Shown in pieces: positions 29,000 to 41,700 of a DNA stretch of 64,000 bases. Made by a program: the position numbers and the translations under genes. Every line of letters begins with the position of its first letter. Position 1 is the first letter of the stretch. The notes below the pieces were generated by a model that saw nothing but the letters and a program-made list of their open reading frames with translations, searched no databases and was not told where the DNA came from. Source of the DNA: Dermatophagoides farinae (Eukaryota; Arthropoda; Arachnida; Sarcoptiformes; Pyroglyphidae); assembly GCF_024713945.1 (NCBI RefSeq), contig NC_134678.1, positions 5,456,001 to 5,520,000 of the forward strand, in the 5' to 3' direction.

Positions 29000-30117
29000 C
29001 GAAATGGTGATAGAGAAAGCGAGAAAAAATCAGGAGATAATTTCAACAGTGAGTGTATGAGCATATGATTGAAAAAAGGGCCAGTTTTTCTCGACATGGA
29101 ATGACCAACCTAATTGAAATTATAAAATTGAAATAAATATTGTCAGCAAGAAGAATGACTGGTTTTTATTTAATCCATGATCACATTCATGGTGACACGA
29201 ATTTCAAAAAAATGGTGATAAAAAGTTGAAAAAATTGTAATGGTAATGAAAGAAAGTAAAAATAAAATTTATACCAATGATGATGATCGGTAGCTGAGTG
29301 ATTTGATTTTGAGTAATTGATAGCGCCTTTTTCTAATCACGCACGCTTGCCATTATCATCAAATGCATAGGAAAAAATAACATCATCATTTGGCCACCAT
29401 TCATTCACACAACAGTAATGAAAGATAAAAATCTTATATAAATTTTTCCAAATAAATAGAACTGAAACTTGGAAAAAAAATCGGATCACAACAATATATT
29501 AAACCGAACACAATGACCGGTTTGAATCTTGAATTGAATTTTTCAACGGTGGACAAAAACAACACATGTTACATCATTCAAATAGAACGTGATGAATGGA
29601 AACCAAAATTTTGCAACGGAAATCCACTGGGGATTTTTTTTTACAATCATCCATGAATCGATAATTTCAAAGACAAAATATAATGATTAACGTACATTGG
29701 TACAAGGTATCATGAGATTTTCAATTATATTCTATCAGTAAACTAATATAAACATTGGCCAGATATAAGAGCAATATGAGACCAGATAATCATCATCATC
29801 ATCATTTAAATTTATAAGAATATCAATCAAAAATGAATCACGATGCTGCCATATGCGTGATAGCCAATTTTGTTGATTATTCGTAATGATAAATAATCAA
29901 ATCAGAACTAAATAATTGTTGCAAACTTACGAAAAATTAGGCTATAATTTCTAATGATAATTAATAAACAAAACAAAACAAAAAAAAATCTGATTGGGGT
30001 TTACTCTGTACATTTTTTTTTAAATTTATTCACAATCATATTGGGATGAAATAAAAAAAAATTAACCCAAAAAACTAAATATTGAAAGACAAAATGATGA
30101 TGATGATGAAGATATTT
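29000..30117. other. Intergenic region upstream of Shmt
   Basis: 1.1 kb between the Shmt start and the RMI1 stop; it should hold the Shmt promoter and 5'UTR. There is no recognisable coding sequence. GAT/CAT runs occur at its RMI1 end. Confidence 0.6.
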
Positions 30118-30901
30118 TCAGCAAGATTTCCATGTATCATCTTGATTGCCTAATGCTTCCATTTCAAGTTCGGCATCATATTCTTCCAATATTTCTTGGA
30201 GATCAATGGCACTTAATGTTGATTTTGGAACATTTGCAGTTAATAATTGTAAATTTGAAGTTTTAATCAAAATTGTTCCCAAATATACATCAAATGGTCC
30301 AGAAAGTAAAACTTTTTTACCAATTATTGGATTTTTTAACCAATCCAACGGTTCATATTCAATGGCCAAACATTCTTGATGTCCATCTGTCAAACAGAAT
30401 TGCCACAAACGTCGTCCATATCCATAGAATTTAACTTGGCCATTTTTCTTAACTTTCGTTCCAGATTTTTCTTTTTTTTCTTCTTTCTCATCTTCATTTT
30501 CTTGTTGCTTCTCCTTTCTTTTATCTTTGATACTTTTTCTCACATTAATTTTCGTTGGCAACGGCCGAGATATGTCGATCATTTTCTCAACCTTATAAAC
30601 GATAATTAATAAACAAATTGATAAAAATTCATATAATTACTTGTAGGATATAATGGCCATGAAACGTTCGTTTCTCAACATTTAATAGACTTAAATTTAA
30701 TTCTTTCGGTAAAACTTGCAAACACCATTGGCTATCTTGTTTCCAATCTTCGTCTAACCATCGTTGAAAAATTTCATTAAAATCTGGTATATTCGATGAA
30801 GAATTTAGTCCCAATTTTTGTTCAAACCATTCAGATTTGACTTTTGCATGATTTTCATGAAAAAAAGATTTTAATTGTTGTAGATTTCCGGATGGAAACA
30901 T
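30118..30901 (-). CDS. RMI1: RMI1-like, RecQ-mediated genome instability protein 1 (short form)
   Basis: OB-fold subunit of the BLM-TOP3A-RMI dissolvasome, which resolves double Holliday junctions. Minus-strand exons 30641-30901 and 30118-30591 are separated by a 49-bp intron, among the shortest here, and give 245 residues. The N-terminal helical part (FQRWLDEDWKQ, then LPKELN and GHYILQVEKMIDISRP) and the OB fold (LWQFCLTDGHQECLAIEY, GKKVLLSGPFDVYLGTILI) align with the human N-terminal region, including the LQEILEEYDAE tail matching the human LLEEY segment. A Lys/Glu-rich linker (residues about 105-130) interrupts the OB fold. It ends right after the first OB fold; the human protein is about 625 residues with a C-terminal OB2 that binds RMI2. 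It is divergent from ENOPH1, with 204 bp between the ATGs. The family call is by remembered alignment. Confidence 0.82.
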
Positions 30902-31105
30902 ATTGTTGATTATGAAAATTTTAAAAAATTGTTGATTTTAATCATTCGAATCGAACACATGGATTTCATAATTGTTATTCGCAAATGACGTTAAAAATTA
31001 ATTTAAACAATCAATTTGCGCTTTCTGATTGTTGTCGCTAAAATGTTATAAAAATCGATTGAAAGATTATACGAAAGGAGTCTTTTCCTTTTTCTATTTG
31101 GTTAA
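30902..31105. promoter_or_regulatory. Bidirectional promoter region, RMI1 / ENOPH1
   Basis: 204 bp between divergent ATGs. All core-promoter and 5'UTR sequence of both genes must fit here unless hidden 5' exons exist. GTTATAAAAATCG near 31043 is a TATA-like candidate for ENOPH1. Confidence 0.6.
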
Positions 31106-32076
31106 ATGGTTCGCATTCGAAAGCCGGTTGCAGTGATATGTGATATTGAAGGAACGACTACATCAGTTCGTTTCTGGCATGAAGTCATTGCACCATTTAT
31201 CAAGGAAAATCTCGCAGCATGTCTTCAGGATACATGGACTCAACCGGAAACTATCGATGTTGTTTTAGGAATTCGCCATAAAACTGCTGAAGACATTCGA
31301 AATGGTGATAAAGAACGTATGTGTAACTTAACGCAAACTTATTTCATATCATAATAGTTCTCATCGATTTTTTTCTTTTTGAAATAGTTCCACCAATTCT
31401 TGATGAAAATTCACCGCGAAAAGGTATGTTTGATTAGATGTTAAATTTTATAATCTTGTTGAATTTTTTTGGTTCAAATAGAAATGATCGATAGTATCGT
31501 AAAAAATGTTTGTTATCAGATGCAACAACGGAAACAATCAAACGAATTGAAGGCTGTTCATTTATTGGTTTGGTTATATGGCTATCAAAATGAACTGTTA
31601 AAAGGTCATGTCTATCCAGATGTTCAACCAGCATTTCATCATTGGAAAAATGATCTTGGAATTCGTTTATTCACATTTGCAACAGGCGATACTATAGTGC
31701 AGAAAATGCTTTTTGGATGTTCATTAATGGGTAATTTGAATCCGGTATGTGATTTTATATTAGGTATTCATTGCAGTGAATGATGTTTTAAACCAATTTT
31801 TTATTTCAGTACATTGAAGATTTTTTCAATTATGACTCGGTGGGAAAAAAGACCGATTCAGAAAGTTTTCGAATCATTTCAAAGCGTATACAAATTAATT
31901 GTAATAGCATGGTATTTCTCTCCGATAATTTGGCCGAATTGAAGGCATGTCAGGCGGCTGGCGTTACACCGATATTGGTTATACGATCGCATAATCGAGA
32001 TCTGTTGGATTCTTCTATTCAACAGTCCCTGCCATACAAATACATAAAATCATTTGAAGAATTGGAATTCTATTGA
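31106..32076 (+). CDS. ENOPH1: Enolase-phosphatase E1 (methionine salvage)
   Basis: HAD-superfamily enzyme of the methionine salvage pathway that enolises and dephosphorylates 2,3-diketo-5-methylthiopentyl-1-phosphate. Exons: 31106-31316, 31388-31423 (a 36-nt microexon), 31482-31744 and 31810-32076, with introns of 58-71 bp; 258 residues, against 261 in human. HAD motif I is VICDIEGTTT, with the Asp nucleophile at residue 13 and the family-specific Glu two residues on. The motif II region is FTFATGDTIVQKMLFG, where human has a Ser-Ser-Gly version. The late acidic motif is VFLSDN. The cap-domain signature FWHEVIAPF is present. The start is the first ATG and directly precedes the conserved strand. 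It is convergent with RpS23 (100 bp between stops). Confidence 0.95.
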
Positions 32077-32176
32077 CAATTGACAGAGAGATCCTTTTGA
32101 AAAAAATGTTTTTTATTTGAAATTTTTGCTTTAGAATTTTGTCAATGAAATATACAAAATTATCATTGCTGAAAAT

Positions 32177-32725
<549 letters not shown>

Positions 32726-33007
32726 GATTTAATAAGAAAAAATGCTTTAATATAAACAAAATTCTTTGAAATTAAATGAATTGACACGAGTTTTTCAATG
32801 CTGCACAAGCACACACACGGGAAAAAGGAAGTTTTTTTTCATTGGCAACACAAAAGCATGCATGCATTTGTGCCCAGACACAGAATTGCATACAAAACTC
32901 ATTCACATATACATGAGCTGTTCATATACAATTGAACGCACAAAAATATGAAATTTTCATTCAAATCATGTTATTTATAAAATTAATCAAATTTTTTTAA
33001 ATTTATT

Positions 33008-34072
33008 TTAAAAAATAAAATTTGTTGCAAACGTTAGAAAACCACTATGTCCGGTCACTTCAGTATTCATATAGGTAACCCAATAATTAATTAGCCGATT
33101 TTCTTTGATAGTTTTATCATCTTTTTCTGATTTTTGATTCAAATCTTTGTCGATATCTTTTTCGTCCATTGTTCGTAGCCTTTTATTTGTTCCATTGATG
33201 CCATTATCATCAATATGCTCAAAATCTTCATTCACCGAACATTGGTCTTGATCATCTGAATGGTCGAGAATTTTTGGAAACAATTCATCGTTAACAGAAT
33301 CCGATCTTTCAAATAAATTATCACAAAATTTTAGTTTCTCATACGATGCTTTACGAATTTCGTATGGCCGCAAAACGCATTCGATTGTTTCGATATCTAA
33401 AAAATTTAATTTGGCTAACGTTTGACAAGATCTTTGTACTTGTTCAATGCAAGGAGAAAAACAACAAATCTTGCCACCACTTTTCAAAACTCGTTGTGCT
33501 GATTCAATAGCTTCCCAAGGATTGGGAAGATCGAGGAAAACTGCATCAAATTTTAATGGTTCAAGAAATTGAAATCCTTCAGTACAAACATCTCGTTGTT
33601 GAACATTCACAATGGAATCAATTCCATGTTCACGGAATTCTTTTTTAGCAATTTCTACTCTTTTTTCATGAAAATCAAAAGTAAATAATTTTCCGTTTGG
33701 AGCTATCGTTCGGGCAATAGAATGAGAAAGTGATCCACTGCCAGTACCAGCTTCGATCACTAAAGAACCTGATCGAAGCTGAAGATTCATGAGAATCATG
33801 CTGATATCTGGACCATAAAGAATTTGCGTTCGATGTGGTAACAAAAGTGTCCAAATTTCTGGTGTCATATCCAAAACAAGAACATGTCCCTTACTGCATT
33901 GAATTCGAGAGCCATAAGGTTTGCCAATCAATTCTTCCAAACGTAAGGCACCCAAGCGAGTTTGAAATACTTCATCACGATCCACTTTAACACGATACAT
34001 TTGTCGGGGCGTCAAATAGATTACAACCGTATCGCCTTCATCGATGGTTTTCTTCAATAGACAAAAACTCAT
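33008..34072 (-). CDS. TRMT61A: tRNA (adenine-58-N1)-methyltransferase catalytic subunit TRMT61A
   Basis: Catalytic subunit of the TRMT6-TRMT61A complex, which makes m1A58 in the tRNA T-loop (and in some mRNAs) using SAM. It is a single exon of 354 residues from the ATG at 34072. The N-terminal barrel (GDTVVIYLTPRQMY) is followed by a Rossmann methyltransferase fold with SAM motif VIEAGTGSGSLSHS, post-I acid FTFDFHEKR, and catalytic-site motif FDAVFLDLPNPWEAI. The human protein is 289 residues. The extra length here is an acidic/lysine-rich insert near the C-terminus (about residues 278-335) before the closing GHSGFLTFA. An upstream in-frame Met extension (to 34219) is not like the family and was not used. 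It is tandem with Vps37 upstream. Confidence 0.94.
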   Translation of the reverse strand: MSFCLLKKTIDEGDTVVIYLTPRQMYRVKVDRDEVFQTRLGALRLEELIGKPYGSRIQCSKGHVLVLDMTPEIWTLLLPHRTQILYGPDISMILMNLQLRSGSLVIEAGTGSGSLSHSIARTIAPNGKLFTFDFHEKRVEIAKKEFREHGIDSIVNVQQRDVCTEGFQFLEPLKFDAVFLDLPNPWEAIESAQRVLKSGGKICCFSPCIEQVQRSCQTLAKLNFLDIETIECVLRPYEIRKASYEKLKFCDNLFERSDSVNDELFPKILDHSDDQDQCSVNEDFEHIDDNGINGTNKRLRTMDEKDIDKDLNQKSEKDDKTIKENRLINYWVTYMNTEVTGHSGFLTFATNFIF

Positions 34073-34412
34073 CTTTACAATTATAATATAAAAATTATCG
34101 AAAGATCCACAAGAATATAAAATCAGGAAAAATAATTCTTCATGATGATGATGTTGTACCACCAATTGATAGAACATGCATGCTTGATCATGATGATTCC
34201 AATAATTTATACGTTGCAAGTATCTGCTTATTCTTTATTTTAGAGAATTTTTAGATTTTTTCTATAGAATTTTTTTCGTCGTTCATTTTATCTCCAAAAT
34301 TAACATTTAAACATTCAATTCCTTAGTTTATTTATCAATGTTTATAACATTTTAAAGTAAGCAAAATATTTTTTTGTTTTTGTATTGTTAATCATCAAAG
34401 AATATTTATAAA

Positions 34413-35165
34413 TCATTGGTAATTTTGTGGATAAGGAAAAAAGCCAAATGGATTGGTAGTAGGATAAGGAGGATTGGGATTATTCTCATTCGATGAGCGA
34501 TCACTCATTGATAATTGAGAAAACGGTAGACTTGGTGGTGCAGGAGCAGTTCGCCAAGGTTTAGGCATTGATGATTGAATATTACGAATTTCTTCGGGCA
34601 TCTTTTCTGCTTTAATACGACGCATATGGAATAATTTTCGTTTTTCATTAAAATCCTACAAAACATTATTGAAATTATTTAGAATAGTCAGATATGTATT
34701 AAAAATGAATACCTTAAGAAATTCTTCAATCGTTATCTCTTTGCGAAGAAAAGCGTTAGCAACTTCGTCAGAAGCTTCTTCAGCTTCAGCCATAGCCGCT
34801 TGCATTAATGCTAACGTCGTATCGAGCGAATGTTGTCGACCAAATTCTCGTAATTTGGATTTTTTCTTATCCATCTCTTGTTTCATGTATTGACATTCTT
34901 CATATGATTTCTTTAGTTCTTGTCGTTGAATACGATAAGTCGATTCGAATGAAAGATTATTCTCAGCTATTTTTTTATTCTCTTCGATTAATCGTTCTCT
35001 TTCACATTCCAATGTTTTCACTTGAGGTAAATCCTTAATAAAACTTTCAATTCGTTCATTCGATGAATCATTTAGAATAGAATCAAGTTCATCATTGGTG
35101 AAATTTTTAAGCAATCCATTTATACTGCTTATATCCACTTCAATTTGAGAATAACAATGTGCCAT
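34413..35165 (-). CDS. Vps37: VPS37 subunit of ESCRT-I (Mod_r domain)
   Basis: ESCRT-I component that sorts ubiquitinated cargo into multivesicular bodies. Minus-strand exons 34713-35165 and 34413-34655 (57-bp intron, phase 0) give 231 residues. The Mod_r coiled-coil domain occupies about residues 10-160, with hallmarks LNDSSNERIESFI, VKTLECERERLIEENK and the strongly conserved FLRKEITIEEFLKDFNEKR followed by FHMRRIKAEKM. The tail is short and Pro-rich (PAPPSLPF, YPTTNPFGFFPYPQ), as in VPS37B/C. The ATG at 35165 is the start; a TTATCAG just upstream (35179-35185) could be the acceptor of a 5'UTR intron. It is divergent from TAF10 (316 bp between ATGs). Confidence 0.9.
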
Positions 35166-35481
35166 TTTTTCAATAATTCTGATAAACAAATAAAATGATT
35201 AAAATATTCAATTGATTAAAAAATTGACAATAGTCTTTTGCTCTATCGTTTTTTTAGACGTAGTTAAATTCATCACTGAAATAATAAAATAAAAAAAAAA
35301 TAAAAACAATTATTATTATTATTATTACAACCCATCATTGTACGACTATATTCACTCATGGGTATATACCTAACCTACTCCCAATTAATGAGTCAATCAA
35401 ATTGGCTCATAATTTGCTTTGCTCTGTTTATATTTGGATTGCTTTAAATAAATTATAAGAATAAACTAAAAAAATCATAAA
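35166..35481. promoter_or_regulatory. Bidirectional promoter region, Vps37 / TAF10
   Basis: 316 bp between divergent ATGs. It includes an (ATT)n run (about 35310-35326) and a TTATCAG that may be a Vps37 5'UTR acceptor. Confidence 0.55.
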
Positions 35482-35976
35482 ATGTCATCACTAGATTCTT
35501 TTGCTGGTTTAGGTGGTTCAAATGAAAATAGCCAATCGCAACCGATGGATATTCATGATTCACCATTGACAGCTAATGATGAAGACAAAGCAACAATTGC
35601 CGATGAATCTCAACCAGAACAATCGTATCTTGAAAATGATCCAATCTTTTCTACAGCTGGTCAACAACTTATCGATTTCTTACAATATCTTGAAGATTAT
35701 CAACCAACCATACCAGATTCAGTTACAAGTCATATAATGCATACATCTGGATTCAATACAAATGATACACGAATATTACGTTTGGCTTCATTGGCTAGTC
35801 AAAAATTTATTGCCGATATTGCTAATGATGCTTTACAACATTGCAAAATGCGAACAGCATTGTCACAGAATAAAAAGCAAACAAAAGATAAACGTTATAC
35901 TTTGACATTTGAAGATCTTGTTCCAGTGTTGAGCGAATATGGAATTAACATTAAAAAACCACAGTATTTCTACTAA
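35482..35976 (+). CDS. Taf10: TAF10, TFIID/SAGA histone-fold subunit
   Basis: Histone-fold subunit shared by TFIID and SAGA. It is a single exon of 164 residues. An acidic, disordered N-terminus (about 60 residues) precedes the conserved core [17 protein letters not shown], then [24 protein letters not shown], which is nearly identical to the animal family, and the C-terminal [24 protein letters not shown]. The start is the first ATG. It is divergent from Vps37 and convergent with CENP-A (181 bp between stops). The nearby genes include another histone-fold gene (CENP-A) and, 23 kb away, an H2B-like one; no functional link is implied. Confidence 0.96.
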   Translation: MSSLDSFAGLGGSNENSQSQPMDIHDSPLTANDEDKATIADESQPEQSYLENDPIFSTAGQQLIDFLQYLEDYQPTIPDSVTSHIMHTSGFNTNDTRILRLASLASQKFIADIANDALQHCKMRTALSQNKKQTKDKRYTLTFEDLVPVLSEYGINIKKPQYFY

Positions 35977-36157
35977 ATTCAATTCATCATTTCTATCCTT
36001 TGATTTGGCTATTTTTATCATTTAGATTTATTTCATAAACACAAAAAGAAAAACCGATTCAATGTAGTTTGTTATATTTCAAGTAAATAATAAAAAATTT
36101 GTTTATACAAATCGAATGGTTGATATATAGGAGATAGTCATAAGAATGGAGCCATAA

Positions 36158-36646
36158 TTAACGGTTACAAATATCGGAAAGACCACGAATACGTCGAACC
36201 AATTGCATGTCTTCAACTTTAATCGTTATACGCTTTGAATTTGAAGCAACAATATTCGAATCTTCAAACAATGAGATCAGATAATTTTCGGCCATCTCTT
36301 GTAAAGCCAATAAGGCCGTTTCTTTCCAACGGTAACCGATCTGTGGACGCAAATCTTCCAGGATATCTTTTACCAATCTATTTTATTAATTGAATAATAG
36401 AATTATTATTCAACAGATAATTCAATAAATTATTTTATGTTTATTTTGAATAATTAATTCACATTACCTCATAAATGGAAGTTTTTGAATTAATAAACAA
36501 GTTGTTTTTTGATAGAATTTAATCTCTTTGAGTGCACGATTTTTATCCCTTCGTTTACGTAATGAATCTGAATGTCGTTTTTTCGGGGTAAGCGATTTTC
36601 GTGGCGTGAAATATTTTCGCCCCAGTTTGCTATTTGTTCGAGTCAT
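36158..36646 (-). CDS. CENP-A: CENP-A / CenH3 centromeric histone H3 variant
   Basis: Centromere-specifying H3 variant. Minus-strand exons 36468-36646 and 36158-36377 (90-bp intron, split Arg codon) give 132 residues. The N-tail of about 37 residues is basic and unlike H3 (contains FTPRKSLTPKKR). The histone fold then reads ALKEIKFYQKTTCLLIQKLP, ETALLALQEMAENYLISLFE and VEDMQLVRRIRGL. Compared with canonical H3 (QDFKTDLRFQSSAVMALQE), loop 1 (EDLRPQIGYRWKETALLALQE) is two residues longer and has the Trp found at that place in human CENP-A (FNWQAQALLALQE). Both are CENP-A hallmarks. An upstream TTTTTTTCAG at 36661-36670 may be a 5'UTR intron acceptor. It is convergent with TAF10. Confidence 0.9.
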
Positions 36647-37263
36647 TTTGTGTTTATATTCACTGAAAAAAACTGGAATCCCGTATGAAGTCAAAGATTA
36701 GATAATCGATAATTAATAATAGAAACCAGAAAAACGTCAAGTTGAAAATTTTCGTTGAAACAAAATCTAGAACATTGAATCACGTCAACGTTTTGTTTGT
36801 ATTTGAGTCAAAAAGTGCTCAATGCCAAGCGCGGGCAAAAATCTTCAGCTCAAAATTCACAACGGTTTTTTTCTCGCATTTGAAAAAATCGACCGTTCAA
36901 AAATGACGTTCGTCGAATTTCAAAATCCTGAAATATGAAAAGATTTTTGTTTTTATTTCGTAGATCTAAAAAATTATTATATTATATATTTACATTTGAA
37001 AATGACAGCTATTCGATTATGCCTGGTGAAAAAAAATGTTAGTTCAACCTAATTCGATTAGCATTAATTATGGAAATAAATGTCATTTTGTTTCTTACAT
37101 CTAAATCATTCAATCAAATCAATAAAGCCGTACCTGGTGTTTTTAAAGCAAAATTTTCAACTTTTTTCCTTACAAATTTTTGTTTGTCAATTTGTATTTG
37201 TAATTCATGTTTTTTCGGCTATAATGAATCAAAAAATATCAAGAAATTTGAAATCAATAAGAT

Positions 37264-38414
37264 TTAATATTTAGCGGTGGTACCATTGTTTGATGATTGA
37301 CGATGAAATGAATTTCTAGACGAACGATCATGTTGATGTCCAGATTTATCAGGCGATCGAGAACGAGATCGATTCCTATTATGACGGCCGCTGCCATGAG
37401 AATAATGTGATGATCGATGATGATGGCTTTCATGATCGCGAGAACGACGTGATGATGTATTTAATCGTCGATCACGATACCGATAATAATTGTCCCGATT
37501 ATCGTGATGTCGTGAAGATCTTGATTCTTCTTTTTCGTCTTCATCACGACGACGTTTTTCCATAATCTCATCGAGAGCATTTTTCAATTTACCATAGCCA
37601 ACATGTTGTTTACCCATAAGATGATCATCTACACGTTGTTGCACATCATTAACAATTAAAAATGCACCACATACATCACAAACTTCCATTTGTTTTTCTT
37701 GTGCGACTCCAATTTCAGCTTTTTTCTGTATCCAATGGCCAGATTGATTTTCACGTTTAATTTGTGCTCGTTCTTCTTTTAACTGATCAACCTCTTTCAT
37801 AGAAGTTTGCGCTTCTTCAACTTTGCCTATGAATAAATTTAAATAAAAAAATCATGAGTCTAAAACTAAAAGGTTTTTGAATTAATAAAACCTTCGCAAC
37901 CAAGTTGTTGAATTTCCTCTAAAAGTTTCTCGATTTTTTCCGTTATTTCACGAATCCGTTCTTGATGTTCTTCATTAAGCGGACACGAATTACCTGCTAT
38001 ATTCATCTTTTCTATTTGGCTCATCTCTAAACGTTGTTTAGCGCGTTTTATTTTCTTTTCAACATCATTCAATTGAGCCTGGCAAAATCGAATGAAATCA
38101 TCTTCGTATTGTCGTTTTTCCAGCTTAGTTGCTTTGGATTGATATTGACGTTTTAGGTAATCATCATGTACTAGTGCACACGGACCAATATCAGCTTTGG
38201 TATTGATGAATAATGCATTTGGACAAAACTTTACCAAGAAATGTTTACAAACCTAATATTATAGAGAAAGATTTAATGTGTATAATGATAGTTTTATGAT
38301 TAAACTTACGGTTTGATCATCCCAATTAAGCATACAACGTTTATCATTTGGCGCTAGATCACGTTCACGACCCATAAGTTCATCTAACAATTGTTTTGCA
38401 GCATTGATGGCCAT
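37264..38414 (-). CDS. LUC7L3: LUC7-like 3 (LUC7L3/CROP), U1 snRNP-associated splicing factor
   Basis: LUC7-family protein that helps U1 snRNP select 5' splice sites. Minus-strand exons: 38310-38414, 37892-38252 and 37264-37826, giving 342 residues. The N-terminus AAKQLLDELMGRERDLAP and the first zinc finger (WDDQTVCKHFLVKFCP ... GPCALVHDDY) are canonical. A long coiled coil, EGKVEEAQTSM, and the second C2H2 finger (CDVCGAFLIVNDVQQRVDDH...GKQH) follow. The tail (about residues 240-342) is Arg/Ser/Asp/His-rich, typical of the splicing-factor RS domain. The intron between exons 2 and 3 has an atypical donor, GTTTTATT. It is divergent from TXNDC15, with 288 bp between ATGs. Confidence 0.93.
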
Positions 38415-38702
38415 TGCCTTTTGTCACTAGAATATTAGATTATTAGATTCCTGATCTATAAGTTGATTTTTATGACCAATGTAAACGATAATGAACAATT
38501 TGAAATAAATCTAAAAAAAATATTGAAAAACATCTGAGCATTTAGAATTCATATATGATATATGCCATGCGTTCATATAGAACGTTAAATGATATTTATT
38601 CATTGAGAAATGCGCCTCAATTACAGCAACAAAACGGAAAAAATATTCAAAGAAATATAATTTTTCGATTTCATACTCATTTTTTTCCATCATTTTTAAA
38701 TC
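38415..38702. promoter_or_regulatory. Bidirectional promoter region, LUC7L3 / TXNDC15
   Basis: 288 bp between divergent ATGs. No obvious TATA box; the sequence is mixed rather than simple, which may mark a real promoter. Confidence 0.55.
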
Positions 38703-41700
38703 ATGAATCGATTCGAATTTCATACGATCATATTTATTATATTTATCTTCATGACAGCTGATTGTACAGATTATTCAGAGAATTCAACAATCGAAATGTC
38801 CGCTGAAAATATAGAATCTATCATACAGAATGATTCGTCAGATATTGATACTAATAATAACAATAATAATCATTCCGATTTGAATGAACAAATCAATAAT
38901 GTTAACCATTCATCAGTTTTCGAAAGTCAATCATCAAAAATCAATGAAGAAAATTCTATGACGACCATAAATAGTCCTAATTATGTCCGATATAACTGTA
39001 CGCCGGTCGAACGGAACGAGGTAGGTTTCTCGTGATTTTATTTTTAGATTTTTTTAAATCTTACGAAATTTCACTTTGTAATAAATTAATGCTATTGTGA
39101 GGGTTTTTTTCAATTTCCAAAAATGGTTTTATTAATTAAATTTATCATCAGTATTGTGTGAAATTGATTGATTTTTTCATCTTTCTCATTCAATCTTGGA
39201 AACTTTATAGGAGTGTGTGTGTGTGTGTGTGTGTGTTTGTTACAGGTGAATAAATCAGGAACAAAATATATTTATAGCTGTAAATGATTGAGATAAAAAT
39301 AAATTCCTGAAATTAAATTAATAACATGAATGATAAAAAATCTTGAAGAATTTCAATATCATTTATAATTTTTTTTCTTGTTTTTTTCGGAATCAAATCA
39401 AAATCCAATGATTTTTGACATTCATTTCATTCCTTATAATTGCACAGTTTAGTGTATCAGATGTTTTTTTTGGGGGGGGGAGATGAGTAGAGTCAATGTA
39501 TAGCAGCGATCGATTTTGAGAGGTTTGATAGGTAGAAAAAAAATTATAAAAATAGTTCCAAGAGAAAAATGAGTTGTTCTGTATGTTCTGTATGGTTATG
39601 ACTCGAATTATAAATCTGAAATAAAGAATTTGACACGATGATAAATGGCAACACTGTGTGTGTGTGTGTTTGTGTGTGTATGAACAAATATAATGTGTCT
39701 GGTATATTGTCATTGTTGTATGAATAAAAAGAGAATCACAAAAAAAATGAAAGGAAAAAAATAGAAATAAAAATTAGAATAAAAATCCAACAGAATATTT
39801 GAATCATTTGCGAAATTCAAATACAATCCAAACACAGAACATTTTTTACGTGTATGAAAATGAAAGCGAGAGAGAGAGAGAGAAAGAAAACTTGTGTATT
39901 ATAATCAAGGCAACGGAACCAAGCGAGAAAAAAATATAACTGAATATAAATGTATTAAATTAAATCTTTAGTATTAGAATTCATTCTTTTGATAAGGTTG
40001 ATGTGATGTTGTTTTTTAGGAAAAAGACAGAGAGGGAAAAAAATGTATGGATGTATGTGAATATGTTAATCATTCAATTATAATGATAATCTTGAATCAT
40101 AAAATATTAATGATTAATGATAATATTTGAGTATGATGACACACACACATATATATAATCAATTACAGATGTCCATTGATTGTGGTGAGAATGCTTCATT
40201 CTTAATTATTGTTGATGTAGCTAATTGTTGTGTCTGACTCAATAAGTTCGATGAATTCAATTGGCCAAAAGTTTGTCCATTGTTAGTAGTAGCATTGCCT
40301 GAATTCATCATTAATTGTTGAAGCTGATGTTGTTGAATATGATGTTGATGTGGATGTTGAGAATTTCTTACAGCCAAAAAGTATCCACCATTTCCACTGC
40401 TATTATTTGATGACTGTTGGCTGCTCGTCGTTGTTTGCTGATGAATAGATCTCAATATAGGATTACTACCTGCAGGACTCATTGGCGATGATAATTGATG
40501 GTGATTGATCATAGGTGATGGTGATTCATTGGGTTCCTCTTTGACAATCTGAAAACCACCGGCACTGCTGCTACCTACACTGCCAACTCCAATCGGATGT
40601 TTGTTCATAGCCGATGCAGTATCGAGGTAATCTGTTGACGGCGAATTCGCTGGTGAATTGATCGAATTGTGATAATCCATTTTATAATCAACCATATCGA
40701 ATTGTTGATCCTCTTTGGAATTGTTTTGACGATGGCCATTGGCAATCGAAGTTTCATTCGCTGTTTGCTTGTTTGATGATGTCATTGAATGTATTTCAGC
40801 CATCTGAATAATGATGAAATAAATAAACAAATTAAAATTAACAATGATAACTATGTGAATGAGAACTTACGATCGATTCCATTGACCTTCCTTCTGTAAC
40901 GTTTAGTTTTTTCAATAGAGTGAAAAGAACTTCTTGTAAGCGATGATTCTCTTCCTTAGTCTTTCTAGTTTCACCTAAAGCTCGATCGAATTCATCATTT
41001 AGACGAACATTTTCCTGTTTCAATAGCTTTAGATAATCAACAGAGGCTTTCAATATAGTGCCTTTGTTCTGTTTCATATCTTTGACCAGTTCAAAATGTT
41101 TTGGATCATCCGCATTTCGTGGCAATAGTGTTCCTAATTCTTTAATACGATCATTGATATTATATCGACGACGACGTTCAATCTGATTATGATTATCTTT
41201 TTTCTGTCGGTCTTTTTGCCATGCTTTTAATTCTTGTTCGGTCAATTGTGGACAAGATGATGATACAGTTGAGGTTGTGCCGGAAAGACGATGACCACCT
41301 GTTGTAACTGATCGTCCTAATTGTGATGAACCGCCAAACCTATTTGTTGCTGATGATTTTATGGCCACTGGGCTTGATTGTGAATTGTTTCCCGGACTAT
41401 TATTGGGTGTTTTGAGCGAACCAGCATTGATTGGCGAATGTGATACTAGATTAGGATTTTGAATCGGATTCGATAATAAGAATGATTCCATACGATCCGG
41501 TAGTGTATGTGGAATCAATGTTTTTTGATCGCCTATATCCATTAGTGCACTATTTTGGCTATTAGGATTGAAGAAATTGTTTCCAGAGCCACTGCTCATT
41601 TCGACAATAGTTGCTGATATATTATCAATATCGTCAATACCGGCCGTATCCAAACGCATTATGCCATCGAAAACATCATCAAAGTCGGAAGCCGAAGATG

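Noticed and set aside
34073-34219. A 49-residue extension of TRMT61A
   Set aside because: His/Phe-rich and unlike the family; the internal ATG at 34072 starts right before conserved sequence.
36647-36694. An N-terminal extension of CENP-A
   Set aside because: It starts at a TTG codon and contains a pyrimidine tract with CAG, so it looks like a 5'UTR intron end.
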